Shown: positions 54,228-62,710 of the stretch, piece by piece
How positions within the stretch are numbered: position 1 is the first letter of the stretch
How the letters are laid out: the number at the start of each line of letters is the position of its first letter
Assembly: GCF_006152145.1 (NCBI RefSeq)
Contig: NZ_VDFV01000006.1
Span: 1 to 64,000, forward strand
Source: Rubellimicrobium roseum
Lineage (GTDB): Bacteria; Pseudomonadota; Alphaproteobacteria; Rhodobacterales; Rhodobacteraceae
DNA: 64,000 nucleotides
Reading direction: 5' to 3'
The notes under the pieces: generated by a model
Database searches by the model: none
Told to the model about the DNA's origin: nothing
Seen by the model: the letters and a program-made list of their open reading frames with translations, nothing else
Translations under genes and position numbers: made by a program

Positions 54228-55799
54228 ATGAAAAAGGTCAGATCCGCCCGCGAGGCAGTCGCGCTGATCGGCGATGGAGCTGTGGTTGCCGTCAACTCGT
54301 CTTCTGGGCTGCTCTGTCCGGATGCGGTTCTTCAAGCCTTGGGTGAGCGCTTCGAGTCAGAGGGGGCGCCCCGCGGGCTCACCTCCATTCATCCCATCGC
54401 TGCGGGTGACATGTTCGGCACCAAGGGAGTGGACCACATCGCCCGACCCGGCCTCCTGACAAGGATCATCGGAGGGTCCTACCCTTCAGGGCCGAGCAAC
54501 GCCGAACCGCCGCGCATCTGGCAGATGATCCAGAACGAGGAGGTCGCGGCTTGGAACATCCCCTCGGGCATCGTCTTCGATATGCTTCGCGAGGGCGCGG
54601 CCAAGCGGCCAGGCGTTCTGACCAAGGTTGGCATGGACACCTTCGTCGACCCCGAGCAAGAAGGTGGCGCCATGAACGCGAGCGCCCGGCAGTCGCCGAT
54701 GGTCCGGCGTGTGGATTTCGACGGCGATGAGTGGCTCCACTTTCCTGCCTTGGCGCCGGACGTCGCGATTATCCGAGCCACGACTGCAGACGAGAATGGC
54801 AATCTGACCTTTGAGCAGGAGGGGGCCACACTGGGCGCGATGGAGATGGCTCTGGCCGCACGGAACTGCGGCGGAATCGTCATAGCCCAGGTCAAGCGTG
54901 TGGCCGCCAATGGCACGATGCGCCCTCATGACGTCAAGGTGCCCGGCATCCTTGTAGACATCGTTGTGGAGGCTCCCGACCAACTTCAGACGACGGCAAC
55001 GGCCTACGATCCCGCGATTTCGGGCGAGCTGTTCCGGCCCTTGTCCAGCTTCCGCCACGCGGAGTTCAACATAGGCAAGGTCATCGCCCGCCGCGTGGCG
55101 CGGGAACTCCGCCCTGGATGGGCGGTAAACATCGGTTTCGGTATTTCGGCAAACGTGCCGCGGATCCTCATAGAGGAAGGGCACCACGGCAAAGTGACTT
55201 GGGTCATCGAGCAGGGTCCCGTGGGAGGCGTTCCGCTCCTCGACTTCAAGTTCGGCTGCGCCGCAAACGCGGAAGCCTTCGTGGCCTCTCCGCACCAGTT
55301 CAGTTACTTCCAGGCGGGCGGTTTCGATTGTTCGCTCTTGTCCTTCCTTGAGATCGATGCAGAGGGTTCGGTCAACGTCTCGCGCCTGGCCGCGACCCCG
55401 CACCGAACGGCCGGAGCCGGTGGCTTCGTGGACATCACCGCGCGGGCGAAGCGCATCGTCTTCTCTGGAAACTTCAACGCTGGGGCCAAGATGCGACTCG
55501 AGAACGGTCGCCTCATTATCGATAAGGAAGGCAAGATTGCGAAGATCGTGCCCAAGGTAGACCAGGTAAGTTTCTCGGGACGCCGCGCCCGCGCGCAAGG
55601 GCAGGACGTCACCTATGTGACCGAGCGATGCGTGATGCGTCTCGCTGATGACGGTCTCATCGTCACCGAGATCGCGCCGGGCCTCGACCTCGAGCGCGAT
55701 GTGCTGGCTCAGGCAGCGACGCCCCTGCATGTCGCTCCGAACCTGAAGGTGATGGACGAGGCGCTGTTCCGGCCTGAGCCCGTCGGGCTGCCGCTGTGA
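54228..55799 (+). CDS. Acetate/propionate-type CoA transferase
   Basis: A 523-residue fused CoA transferase of the propionate CoA-transferase/YdiF family. The alpha part starts MKKVRSAREAVALIGDGAVV; the beta part contains NIGFGISANVPRIL and the catalytic Glu in TWVIEQGPVGGVPLLDF. The enzyme moves CoA between short-chain acyl-CoA and a free acid through a glutamyl-CoA intermediate. ATG 54228 follows GGAGGG; the upstream in-frame ATG at 54153 lies before the operator and is rejected. It is the first gene of a CoA-dependent operon and probably activates the acid made by the upstream oxidoreductases. Confidence 0.9.
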   Translation: MKKVRSAREAVALIGDGAVVAVNSSSGLLCPDAVLQALGERFESEGAPRGLTSIHPIAAGDMFGTKGVDHIARPGLLTRIIGGSYPSGPSNAEPPRIWQMIQNEEVAAWNIPSGIVFDMLREGAAKRPGVLTKVGMDTFVDPEQEGGAMNASARQSPMVRRVDFDGDEWLHFPALAPDVAIIRATTADENGNLTFEQEGATLGAMEMALAARNCGGIVIAQVKRVAANGTMRPHDVKVPGILVDIVVEAPDQLQTTATAYDPAISGELFRPLSSFRHAEFNIGKVIARRVARELRPGWAVNIGFGISANVPRILIEEGHHGKVTWVIEQGPVGGVPLLDFKFGCAANAEAFVASPHQFSYFQAGGFDCSLLSFLEIDAEGSVNVSRLAATPHRTAGAGGFVDITARAKRIVFSGNFNAGAKMRLENGRLIIDKEGKIAKIVPKVDQVSFSGRRARAQGQDVTYVTERCVMRLADDGLIVTEIAPGLDLERDVLAQAATPLHVAPNLKVMDEALFRPEPVGLPL

Positions 55800-56581
55800 C
55801 CGATCCCCGCCTCGATTTCTCCCTTGAGGGGCCGGTTGCCCGGCTCGTGATCCGGCGAAGTGACAAGCTCAACGCGCTCGACGCAGCGATGGTGGAGTCG
55901 CTCCTACCGATCTGCCGCCAAGTCGAGCGCTCCTCGGCCCGGGTGCTGATCCTCTCGGGCGAGGGGGAAAAAGCGTTCAGCGCTGGGGGCGATATCGCGG
56001 CATGGGGCGCCAAAGTACCCGAGGACTTCGGTCGTCACTGGCTCCGCAACGGCCATGACGCCTTCGATGCGCTGGCGCGACTCGCAATCCCGGTGATCGC
56101 GGTGCTGAATGGGCCAGCCCTTGGTGGAGGGCTTGAACTCGCAGCTTGCGCTGACTTTCGCCTCGCCGAGGCGCATGTCCGGATTGGGCTGCCCGAGACG
56201 TCGCTGGGCATCATTCCGGGTTGGAGCGGCACGCAGCGGGCCATCCGCCGCTTCGGCGCACAGGTGGTCCGCCGGATGGCGCTCTTCGGCGAGGTCTTCG
56301 ACGTGGAGCAAGCCCTGGCACTAGGCCTTGTAGACGCCGTCGTGCCAACAGGTCAGGGAGCGGAAGAGGCGCAACGCGTGGCGGAGCGTCTACTGGCTCG
56401 ATCGGGTCGCGCCACGGAACTGTGCAAGATGCTCATCAATGCTGCTGAGGGCGAAGAACGGGAGCGTGTGCTTGAGTCGCTCGCAGGTGCTCTCGCCGCC
56501 GGCTCTACGGAGTTGCAGGAGGGTCTCGCCGCCTTCCGCGAGAAACGTGCTCCTCGCTTTGCATCAGGTGAAGCGCCATGA
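55796..56581 (+). CDS. Enoyl-CoA hydratase/isomerase family protein
   Basis: A 261-residue crotonase-fold protein. The oxyanion-hole segments are FSAGGDIAAWG and GPALGGGLELAACADFRLA; an acid residue is in LPETSLGIIPGWSGTQR. Members hydrate, isomerise or hydrolyse CoA thioesters. It starts at a GTG overlapping the CoA transferase stop. Together they imply that a CoA thioester is the working intermediate in this operon. Confidence 0.88.
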   Translation: MTDPRLDFSLEGPVARLVIRRSDKLNALDAAMVESLLPICRQVERSSARVLILSGEGEKAFSAGGDIAAWGAKVPEDFGRHWLRNGHDAFDALARLAIPVIAVLNGPALGGGLELAACADFRLAEAHVRIGLPETSLGIIPGWSGTQRAIRRFGAQVVRRMALFGEVFDVEQALALGLVDAVVPTGQGAEEAQRVAERLLARSGRATELCKMLINAAEGEERERVLESLAGALAAGSTELQEGLAAFREKRAPRFASGEAP

Positions 56582-56699
56582 CTTGCGCGATCGATAAATC
56601 GTGGTTCCATCGGTCGCCGGTGAAGACCCAGGAAGTGACCGCTCCAAGCAACCGTTCGGCGCACACTCCAAGCGAAACGGCAATGGGTTTCGATCCTTG

Positions 56700-57959
56700 A
56701 TGTCCTCTGAAGATCGCACGTTTCTTACCCGTCTTTTCGAGGCTGCCGTGCGCGCGGCGGATCCGGAAGCTGCGTTGCGAGCCAACTTGCCCAAGCGGCC
56801 GCGGGGACGCTGTGTCGTGGTTGGGGCCGGCAAGGGTGCCGCACAGCTCGCGCAGGCCCTCGAACGACTCTGGGACGGGCCCCTGGAAGGCGTTGTTGTC
56901 ACCCGCTACGGCTACGCCGCTCCATGCGAGCGCATTCGAGTTCTAGAGGCCTCGCATCCGGTGCCCGACGTGGCGGGGCTCGTGGCCTCGCGGTCGCTCC
57001 TCGAGGCAGTGTGTGATCTTACACCCGATGACCTTGTTATAGCGTTGGTTTGCGGAGGCGGTTCGGCATTGCTGCCCTGCCCGCCGGGGGACCTCACGCT
57101 GGAAGATGAGGCGGAGCTCAACCGGGCGCTCCTCGCATCCGGGGCCCCCATCTCGGTGATGAACGCGATCCGCAAGCAGGTCTCGGGGATCAAGGGTGGG
57201 CGGCTCGCGCTGGCGGCGTATCCCGCCAGGGTAGTGTCCCTCGTCGTGTCTGACGTGCCGGGGGATGATCCTGCGCAGGTGGCCTCGGGGCCCACAGTGC
57301 CCGACCACGTCACGCGCGAGGAGGCGCGAGCCATGGCAGCTACCTGGCGGATCAACCTGCCCGAACGGGCTGCGGCTTGGCTTGCCGGGGATGAGGGACG
57401 GGCGCCATCTCCTGATGACCTCCGCTTCGCCGAGCACGAGGTTCGGGTGATCGCCTCAGCTCGGCTATCGCTCGAAGCGACGGCCCGGGTGGCGGAGGCG
57501 GCCGGGGTGCCTGCTGTGATCCTGTCGGATGCCATCGAGGGCGAGGCGCGCGACGTGGGGCGGGTCCATGCAGCCCTCGCGCGGGAAGTGGTGCTGCGGA
57601 ATCGGCCCTTTGCCCGACCAGTAGTGATGCTGTCTGGAGGGGAGACCACGGTGACGCTGCGTGGCCGAGGCCGGGGTGGGCGTAATGCAGAGTTCGCGCT
57701 GGCGCTGGCGCTCGCGGCCGAAGGAATGCATTTCGCGGCGCTTGCGGCCGATACCGACGGGATCGATGGGAGCGAGGACAACGCCGGCGCTTTCGTCGAC
57801 GGTGGCTCGACGGCGCGGCTGCGGTCCTTGGGACGCAATCCCGCAGCTCTTCTAGCCGCGAATGACGCATGGAGCGCCTTCGACGCGCTCGAGGACCTCT
57901 TCGTCACCGGTCCAACCGGGACCAACGTCAACGATTTTCGGGCCATCCTGGTCCGCTAA
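56700..57959 (+). CDS. Glycerate 2-kinase (GckA/TtuD type)
   Basis: A 419-residue glycerate kinase of the MOFRL/DUF4147 family. Visible segments are VVVGAGKGAAQLAQAL near residue 40, VCGGGSALLPCPPG, LRKQ-like AIRKQVSGIKGGRLA, SDVPGDDPAQVASGPTVPD and, in the C-terminal MOFRL part, LSGGETTVTLRGRGRGGRNAEFAL plus DTDGIDGSEDNAGAFVD. It phosphorylates glycerate to 2-phosphoglycerate, feeding lower glycolysis. ATG 56700 is chosen from family similarity; no strong ribosome site is seen. A 118-nt gap separates it from the hydratase gene. Its 3' end overlaps the converging MaoC gene by 32 nt. Confidence 0.88.
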   Translation: MSSEDRTFLTRLFEAAVRAADPEAALRANLPKRPRGRCVVVGAGKGAAQLAQALERLWDGPLEGVVVTRYGYAAPCERIRVLEASHPVPDVAGLVASRSLLEAVCDLTPDDLVIALVCGGGSALLPCPPGDLTLEDEAELNRALLASGAPISVMNAIRKQVSGIKGGRLALAAYPARVVSLVVSDVPGDDPAQVASGPTVPDHVTREEARAMAATWRINLPERAAAWLAGDEGRAPSPDDLRFAEHEVRVIASARLSLEATARVAEAAGVPAVILSDAIEGEARDVGRVHAALAREVVLRNRPFARPVVMLSGGETTVTLRGRGRGGRNAEFALALALAAEGMHFAALAADTDGIDGSEDNAGAFVDGGSTARLRSLGRNPAALLAANDAWSAFDALEDLFVTGPTGTNVNDFRAILVR

Positions 57960-58425
57960 GGCGGCGAACCATCAGGAGGTTCGTACCTTCTTGGACTACC
58001 TCATTTGTCTGGTTCGTCACTGTGACGCCGAGCCGGAGGATTCCACGCCCCGCTGCGCGGGTTTGGCGTTTATCAAGGACGGTAATCATGGCGCGCACGC
58101 GGTCGCCTGCCAGCACCGGCCGTCGGAAGGACCAGTCCCAGCCTAGCGAGGCCACAGCGTCGAACTGTGCGTCAGCTTGGTTCTTGAGCCCGTCCACGAC
58201 CGAGAGGACGAGGAGCCCGTGGGCAACGCGCCCATGGAAACCGTAGTCCCGGGCGGCCGTCTCGCTCATGTGGATAGAGAACTGGTCACCGGTGAGCGTC
58301 GCGAAGGCGTCGACCATGGCAGCCGAGATCTCTGTCTCGCCCGTCTCGATCTGGTCGCCCGGCACCACGTCGTCGAAGGCGTGGTGCCCGGGCGGAAGCC
58401 GTCGTCCAATTGAAGGCACGGTCAC
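57928..58425 (-). CDS. MaoC-family (hot-dog fold) dehydratase
   Basis: A 165-residue MaoC-like protein. The typical hydratase-2 motif is near the start, FATLTGDQFSIHMSETAARDYGFHGRVAHGLLVLS, broken here as the Asp in TGDQF and His in IHM. WDWSFRRPVLAGDRVRA follows. These enzymes hydrate 2-enoyl-CoA or dehydrate 3-hydroxyacyl-CoA. It starts at a GTG overlapping the preceding aldo/keto reductase stop (GTGA), so the two form a leftward operon controlled from the 59.5-kb promoter region. Confidence 0.85.
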   Translation of the reverse strand: MTVPSIGRRLPPGHHAFDDVVPGDQIETGETEISAAMVDAFATLTGDQFSIHMSETAARDYGFHGRVAHGLLVLSVVDGLKNQADAQFDAVASLGWDWSFRRPVLAGDRVRAMITVLDKRQTRAAGRGILRLGVTVTNQTNEVVQEGTNLLMVRRLSGPGWPENR

Positions 58426-59465
58426 ACTGGCGCCTGGTCGAGCTTCTCGGGGTTTGGAACCGGCGCATCCTCGCGCAGGAGGCCCTTGGCTTTCAGGTCA
58501 GCCCAGAACTCGGGTGGGATCGGGTGGCTGAACCAGGCAAGATTCTGGTCGAGCTGCGCCACAGTCCGGGTACCAGCCATGAAACTGGGCACTGCCGGAT
58601 GGGCGACCACGAACTGGAGCGCGGCGGCGGGCAGGGGAACGTTGTGGTCGCGGCATACGGCCTCGATCCTTGCAACCTTCTCCATCACGTGCGCCGGGGC
58701 AGGGGAGTAGTTGTACTTGGCGCCCGGCACTGCGCCGGTCGCGAGGATCCCGGAGTTGAAGCCCCCGCCTACCACCACAGCGGCCCCGCGCTCCTCGCAG
58801 AGCGGCAGAAAGCGATCAAGCGCCTCCTGCTCGAGGAGCGTGTAGCGACCGGCGAGGAGGAAGCAGTCGAAATCACGCCGCTCGAGCGCGGCGAGGCATA
58901 CCTCCCACTCGTTGACGCCTACACCGATCGCCTTCACCAGGCCTTCGTCGCGCAGGCGGGAGAGTGCGCGCCAACAGCCGTCCATCGCTTCCTCGAAGAC
59001 CTCAGGCTGGGCGTCGCCACGGGTGAAGCGATCAACGTCGTGGATGAAAAGCATGTCGATCCGCTCGAGCGCCAGCCGCTGAAGGCTGTCCTCGAAAGAG
59101 CGCATCGTTCCATCATAGCTGTAGTCGAAGCGCATCGCGAAAGGCGCGGCATCGACCCAGGGCTGAAAGTTGATCGTCCCGCGCTTGGCCGGGCTCAGAA
59201 GGCGACCCACCTTGCTTGCAAGCACAAAGTCGTCACGTCGCTTCCAGCGCAGCTCTTGACCCGTGCGCAGTTCCGAAAGACCGTGGCCGTACATCGGTGC
59301 GGTGTCGAAGAAGCGCACACCTGCATTCCAGGCGTGGTCGAACATTGCCGCCGAGGTCGCCTCGTCAATGGGGCGGAGGAAGTTGCCGACAGGCGCCGTG
59401 CCAAACCCGAAGGCCGTGACCTCAAGATCGACCCGGCCAAACTTGCGCCGTGTGGAAGGATGCAT
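58422..59465 (-). CDS. Aldo/keto reductase, aldose-1-dehydrogenase type (second copy)
   Basis: A 347-residue AKR. The catalytic Asp/Tyr are in FFDTAPMYGHGLSE, Lys in LASKVGRLL and His in LFIHDVDRF. The pattern matches the D-threo-aldose/L-fucose 1-dehydrogenase and pyridoxal 4-dehydrogenase group, which oxidise sugars or aldehydes to lactones. It is much longer than the first AKR at 53274 and not a close copy. GGAGG precedes the ATG, and an operator copy lies 20 nt upstream. Lactone formation from an aldose is a plausible step before acid and CoA-thioester formation. Confidence 0.85.
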   Translation of the reverse strand: MHPSTRRKFGRVDLEVTAFGFGTAPVGNFLRPIDEATSAAMFDHAWNAGVRFFDTAPMYGHGLSELRTGQELRWKRRDDFVLASKVGRLLSPAKRGTINFQPWVDAAPFAMRFDYSYDGTMRSFEDSLQRLALERIDMLFIHDVDRFTRGDAQPEVFEEAMDGCWRALSRLRDEGLVKAIGVGVNEWEVCLAALERRDFDCFLLAGRYTLLEQEALDRFLPLCEERGAAVVVGGGFNSGILATGAVPGAKYNYSPAPAHVMEKVARIEAVCRDHNVPLPAAALQFVVAHPAVPSFMAGTRTVAQLDQNLAWFSHPIPPEFWADLKAKGLLREDAPVPNPEKLDQAPV

Positions 59466-59484
59466 CGCGACCTCCAGGTGATAA

Positions 59485-59500
59485 GTAACTATTTAGTGCA
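59485..59500. promoter_or_regulatory. Operator copy in front of the leftward AKR-MaoC operon
   Basis: GTAACTATTTAGTGCA matches the recurrent palindrome at 11 of 14 fixed positions, with a perfect left arm. It lies 20 nt upstream of the aldo/keto reductase start. With AAGTAACTAnnTAGTGC it forms a sub-type with the copy at 44193-44208. Confidence 0.5.
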
Positions 59501-59563
59501 TCGTAGCGCCGCCTTTGCCTTCCCCGCAAGTACTTTCGGGACCTGTGAGAGCCTGATTCGGGC

Positions 59564-59607
59564 TTGACTAGGGGCGAAACGGGTGTCAGATGTAACTATC
59601 TAGTTAC
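59564..59607 (+). promoter_or_regulatory. Promoter with the perfect operator copy in front of the acyl-CoA dehydrogenase operon
   Basis: A -35 candidate TTGACT is at 59564-59569 and a -10 candidate CAGATG at 59587-59592. GTAACTATCTAGTTAC (59592-59607) is an exact inverted repeat (arms GTAACTA/TAGTTAC, centre TC) that overlaps the end of the -10 box, as expected for repression. The acyl-CoA dehydrogenase ATG is 39 nt downstream. This is the reference copy of the motif. Confidence 0.7.
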
Positions 59608-59645
59608 TACACCGGACAGGGCGAACCAGCCCTTGGGGACCTGCC

Positions 59646-60788
59646 ATGTATCTCAACGAAACACATCTCCAGGTTCGCGAGATGGCGCGCGACTTCGCAG
59701 ACGGCGTCGTGCGCCCGATCGCCGAGGCCCTCGATCGCGACGAGCGCTTTCCGGGCGAGATTTTCGAGCAGATGGCTGAGCTCGGCCTCTTCGGGGTCGG
59801 CGTGCCCGAAGAGATGGGTGGTCCTGGCTTCGACTCGCTGACCTATGCCTTGGTCATGGAAGAGCTGTCGCGTGGCTACGCCAGCATCGCTGACCAGTGC
59901 GGATTGGTGGAACTCATCTCGACCCTGCTTGTCCGACATGGGACCGACGAGCAACGGGCGCTGCTTCCCAGCATCCTTGGGATGCGAACCAAGGTGGCCT
60001 ACTGCATTACTGAGCCCGAGGCCGGCACCGATGTTTCAGGCATTCGCACCACAGCCGTCCGCGACGGGAGCGGCTGGATCCTCAACGGCGGTAAGGTCTG
60101 GATCCACAATGCGCCGGTGGCCGACCTCGCCTTCGTTCTTGCCCGGACAGACAAGGACAAGGGCCACCGTGGCATGTCCATCTTCATTGTGGACCTACAC
60201 GCAAAGGGCGTCGAGCGTGGCCCCAAGGAACACAAGATGGGCCAGCGGGCGAGCCAAGTCGGCGCGCTCAACTTCAGTGACGTCCACGTGCCCGCCGACA
60301 TGCTCCTCGGCGAAGAGGGGCGCGGCTTCCACATGATGATGTCGGTACTCGACAAGGGTCGTGTGGGAATCGCCGCGCTGGCTGTAGGCATAGGGCAGGC
60401 GGGCCTCGAGGCGGCAGTAGATTACGCCGCAACTCGCAAGCAGTTCAGCAAGCCCATTGCGGACTTCCAAGGTGTACAGTGGCTCCTCGCCGACATGGCC
60501 AAGGACATCGAGGCGGCCCGGCTCCTTGTCCATTCTGCCGCCATGAAAATCGATGCTGGGCAGGATGCGACCAAGGCCTGCTCCATGGCTAAGTGCTTTG
60601 CGGGCGACATGGCCGTGGCGCGCACAGCCGACGCGGTGCAGGTCTTCGGTGGATCGGGCTACATCCGCGGGTTCGAAGTCGAACGGCTCTACCGCGACGC
60701 CAAGATCTGCCAGATCTACGAAGGTACCAATCAGATCCAACGGATGATCATCGCCCGCGAGCTCTTGGCTAAGGGCGCCCGGGTATGA
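59646..60788 (+). CDS. Acyl-CoA dehydrogenase
   Basis: A 380-residue FAD acyl-CoA dehydrogenase. Family segments are YCITEPEAGTDVSGIRTTA, GGKVWIHNAPVADL, TRKQFSKPIADFQGVQW, and the C-terminal IYEGTNQIQRMIIARELL containing the catalytic Glu. It introduces a 2,3-double bond in an acyl-CoA and passes electrons to ETF, whose beta subunit gene begins at 63583. It is the first gene of a compact operon running off the right edge. The chain length is unknown; a substituted or sugar-derived acyl group is possible. Confidence 0.92.
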   Translation: MYLNETHLQVREMARDFADGVVRPIAEALDRDERFPGEIFEQMAELGLFGVGVPEEMGGPGFDSLTYALVMEELSRGYASIADQCGLVELISTLLVRHGTDEQRALLPSILGMRTKVAYCITEPEAGTDVSGIRTTAVRDGSGWILNGGKVWIHNAPVADLAFVLARTDKDKGHRGMSIFIVDLHAKGVERGPKEHKMGQRASQVGALNFSDVHVPADMLLGEEGRGFHMMMSVLDKGRVGIAALAVGIGQAGLEAAVDYAATRKQFSKPIADFQGVQWLLADMAKDIEAARLLVHSAAMKIDAGQDATKACSMAKCFAGDMAVARTADAVQVFGGSGYIRGFEVERLYRDAKICQIYEGTNQIQRMIIARELLAKGARV

Positions 60789-61552
60789 GACAGGCCGCAC
60801 TTGTCACCGGCTCCAGCCGCGGCATCGGCCTAGCCGTCGCCGAGGCTCTCGCGCACGAAGGATTTGCCGTTGCTGTCAATGGCCCTGCCGACGACGCGGA
60901 ACTTGCCGCGGCAGCGGAGCGGATACGCGCCCTTGGCGTACCAGTCGTCGCCACGCCCTTCGACGTGACCAACTTGGCTGGATACGAGTCGATGCTCGCC
61001 CGGATCGAAGAGGCGATCGGGCCCCTCACGACTCTCGTCAACAACGCCGGCGTCGGAGTGATGAGCCGGGGCGACCTCCTTGACGTGACGGAAGCGAGTT
61101 ACGACCGCTGCCTCGCGGTCAACGCCAAGGCCATGTTCTTCCTGAGCCAAGCCTTCGCGCGGCGGCTTCTCGCCCGCGAACGCGATCCGTCGCTCTTCCA
61201 TTCCATCGTCAACGTCACGTCTTCAAATGCCGTCGCTGTGGCGGTGCAGCGGGGCGAGTACTGCGCCTCCAAAGCCGCCGCGGCGATGATCTCCAAGACC
61301 TTTGCGGTGCGGCTCGGGTCCGAGAACATTGCCGTCTACGACGTGCAGCCGGGCCTGATCGCCACCGAGCTGACGGCGCCAGTGATCGAGAGCTACGCCC
61401 GGCGGGCGGCTGAGGGACTCACGCTCTTTCCCCGCGTGGGCCAGCCTGCTGAGATGGGTGCGATCATTGCCGCCTTAGCCGGGGGCAAACTCCCCTACAC
61501 CACCGGACAGGCGATCTCGGCGGATGCCGGGATGCTGGTTCCTCGCTTCTGA
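60785..61552 (+). CDS. Short-chain dehydrogenase/reductase (3-ketoacyl reductase-like)
   Basis: A 255-residue SDR. Cofactor loop TGSSRGIGLAVAEA is at residue 8, NNAGVGVMS near 83, and catalytic Ser/Tyr/Lys in NVTSSNAVAVAVQRGEYC and ASKAAAAMIS. Asn in AVNGPADD after the second strand leaves the cofactor open. It overlaps the acyl-CoA dehydrogenase stop by 4 nt. In a beta-oxidation-like series it would oxidise the 3-hydroxy group; an oxidation of the sugar ring is the alternative. Confidence 0.87.
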   Translation: MRQAALVTGSSRGIGLAVAEALAHEGFAVAVNGPADDAELAAAAERIRALGVPVVATPFDVTNLAGYESMLARIEEAIGPLTTLVNNAGVGVMSRGDLLDVTEASYDRCLAVNAKAMFFLSQAFARRLLARERDPSLFHSIVNVTSSNAVAVAVQRGEYCASKAAAAMISKTFAVRLGSENIAVYDVQPGLIATELTAPVIESYARRAAEGLTLFPRVGQPAEMGAIIAALAGGKLPYTTGQAISADAGMLVPRF

Positions 61553-61561
61553 GGTCGTTCC

Positions 61562-62710
61562 ATGAAGATCGCGCTCCCCGACGCATTCGGTCAGATGACG
61601 GATTATACGCTGACCGGCAGTCCTATCGCGCCGGTCCCTCTCGGTCCGAGCCCGACCCGAGTCATCTACTCGGCTGCCCACGTCGTCGCAGATCCCTTCA
61701 GTGACAGGGATCCTTCCGGCCCGGCGGCCATCGACTGGGAGCGGACCATGGCTTTCCGCCACTATCTGGCGGGGCTGGGCCTTGGGATCGCTGAGGCCAT
61801 GGACACCGCCCAGCGCGGCATGGGCCTTGACTGGCCGGGCGCTCTTGAACTGATCCGTCGGACTAAGGCTGATCTGCCCCAGGCGCTCGTGGCCAACGGT
61901 TGTGGCACTGACCACCTCGACCCAAAAGAAGCGCGGTCGCTCGACGACGTGCGACGGGCCTATTTCGATCAAGTGGAAGCGATCCAGGGAGTAGGCGGGC
62001 GGCTGATCCTAATGGCCTCACGGGCGCTCGTCCGCGTCGCCCGAGGGCCAGAGGACTATATCCGGGTCTATGGCGACGTGCTCGCGAGCTGTGACCAGCC
62101 GGTGATCCTCCACTGGTTGGGCGAAATGTTCGATCCAACGCTGGCTGGATACTGGGGGGCCCAGGACTTCGAGGGGGCGCTCGAAACCGCTCTCGCCGTC
62201 ATCAAGCAGAATGCCTCCAAGGTGGACGGCATAAAGATCTCGCTCCTAGACAAGGACAAGGAGATCGCAATGCGCCGCCGCCTGCCGGCGGAGGTGAAGA
62301 TGTACACGGGGGACGACTTCAATTACCCCGAGTTGATCGAAGGCGACGAACAGGGTTTCTCCCACGCCCTTCTTGGCATCTTCGACCCACTTGCCGCTGC
62401 CGCGGCCCAGGCCGTCAATCAGCTGGGGCAGGGGGATGCGAGACGCTTCCGCGAGACGCTCGACCCGACCGTGCCTCTCGCGCGGCTGATCTTTCGGGCG
62501 CCGACGCAGCACTACAAGACAGGCGTGGTGTTCTTGGCCTGGCTCAACGGGTTCCAGGACCACTTCATCATGCTGAACGGCGCGCAGGCGATGCGGCCGC
62601 TCCCCTACTTCACCGAGGTCTTCCGCCTTGCCGACGGCTGCGGGCTCCTTCGCGATCCTGAGATGGCCGTCGCGCGGATGAAACGCCTCCTCGCACTTTA
62701 CGGTGTGTGA
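61562..62710 (+). CDS. DUF993-family protein (TIM-barrel, DapA/aldolase-like)
   Basis: A 382-residue protein of the DUF993 family, which is grouped with DapA-like aldolases but has no well-established reaction. Landmarks are AHVVADPFSDRDP, IDWERTMAFRHYLAGLGLGIAEAMDTAQRG broken by normal helices, QPVILHWLGEMFDPTLAGYWG, KVDGIKISLLDKDKE with a Lys in the place of a Schiff-base lysine, and YTGDDFNYPELI. It lies 9 nt after the SDR gene and overlaps the isomerase gene. An aldol or retro-aldol cleavage of the pathway intermediate is a reasonable but untested guess. Confidence 0.8.
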   Translation: MKIALPDAFGQMTDYTLTGSPIAPVPLGPSPTRVIYSAAHVVADPFSDRDPSGPAAIDWERTMAFRHYLAGLGLGIAEAMDTAQRGMGLDWPGALELIRRTKADLPQALVANGCGTDHLDPKEARSLDDVRRAYFDQVEAIQGVGGRLILMASRALVRVARGPEDYIRVYGDVLASCDQPVILHWLGEMFDPTLAGYWGAQDFEGALETALAVIKQNASKVDGIKISLLDKDKEIAMRRRLPAEVKMYTGDDFNYPELIEGDEQGFSHALLGIFDPLAAAAAQAVNQLGQGDARRFRETLDPTVPLARLIFRAPTQHYKTGVVFLAWLNGFQDHFIMLNGAQAMRPLPYFTEVFRLADGCGLLRDPEMAVARMKRLLALYGV

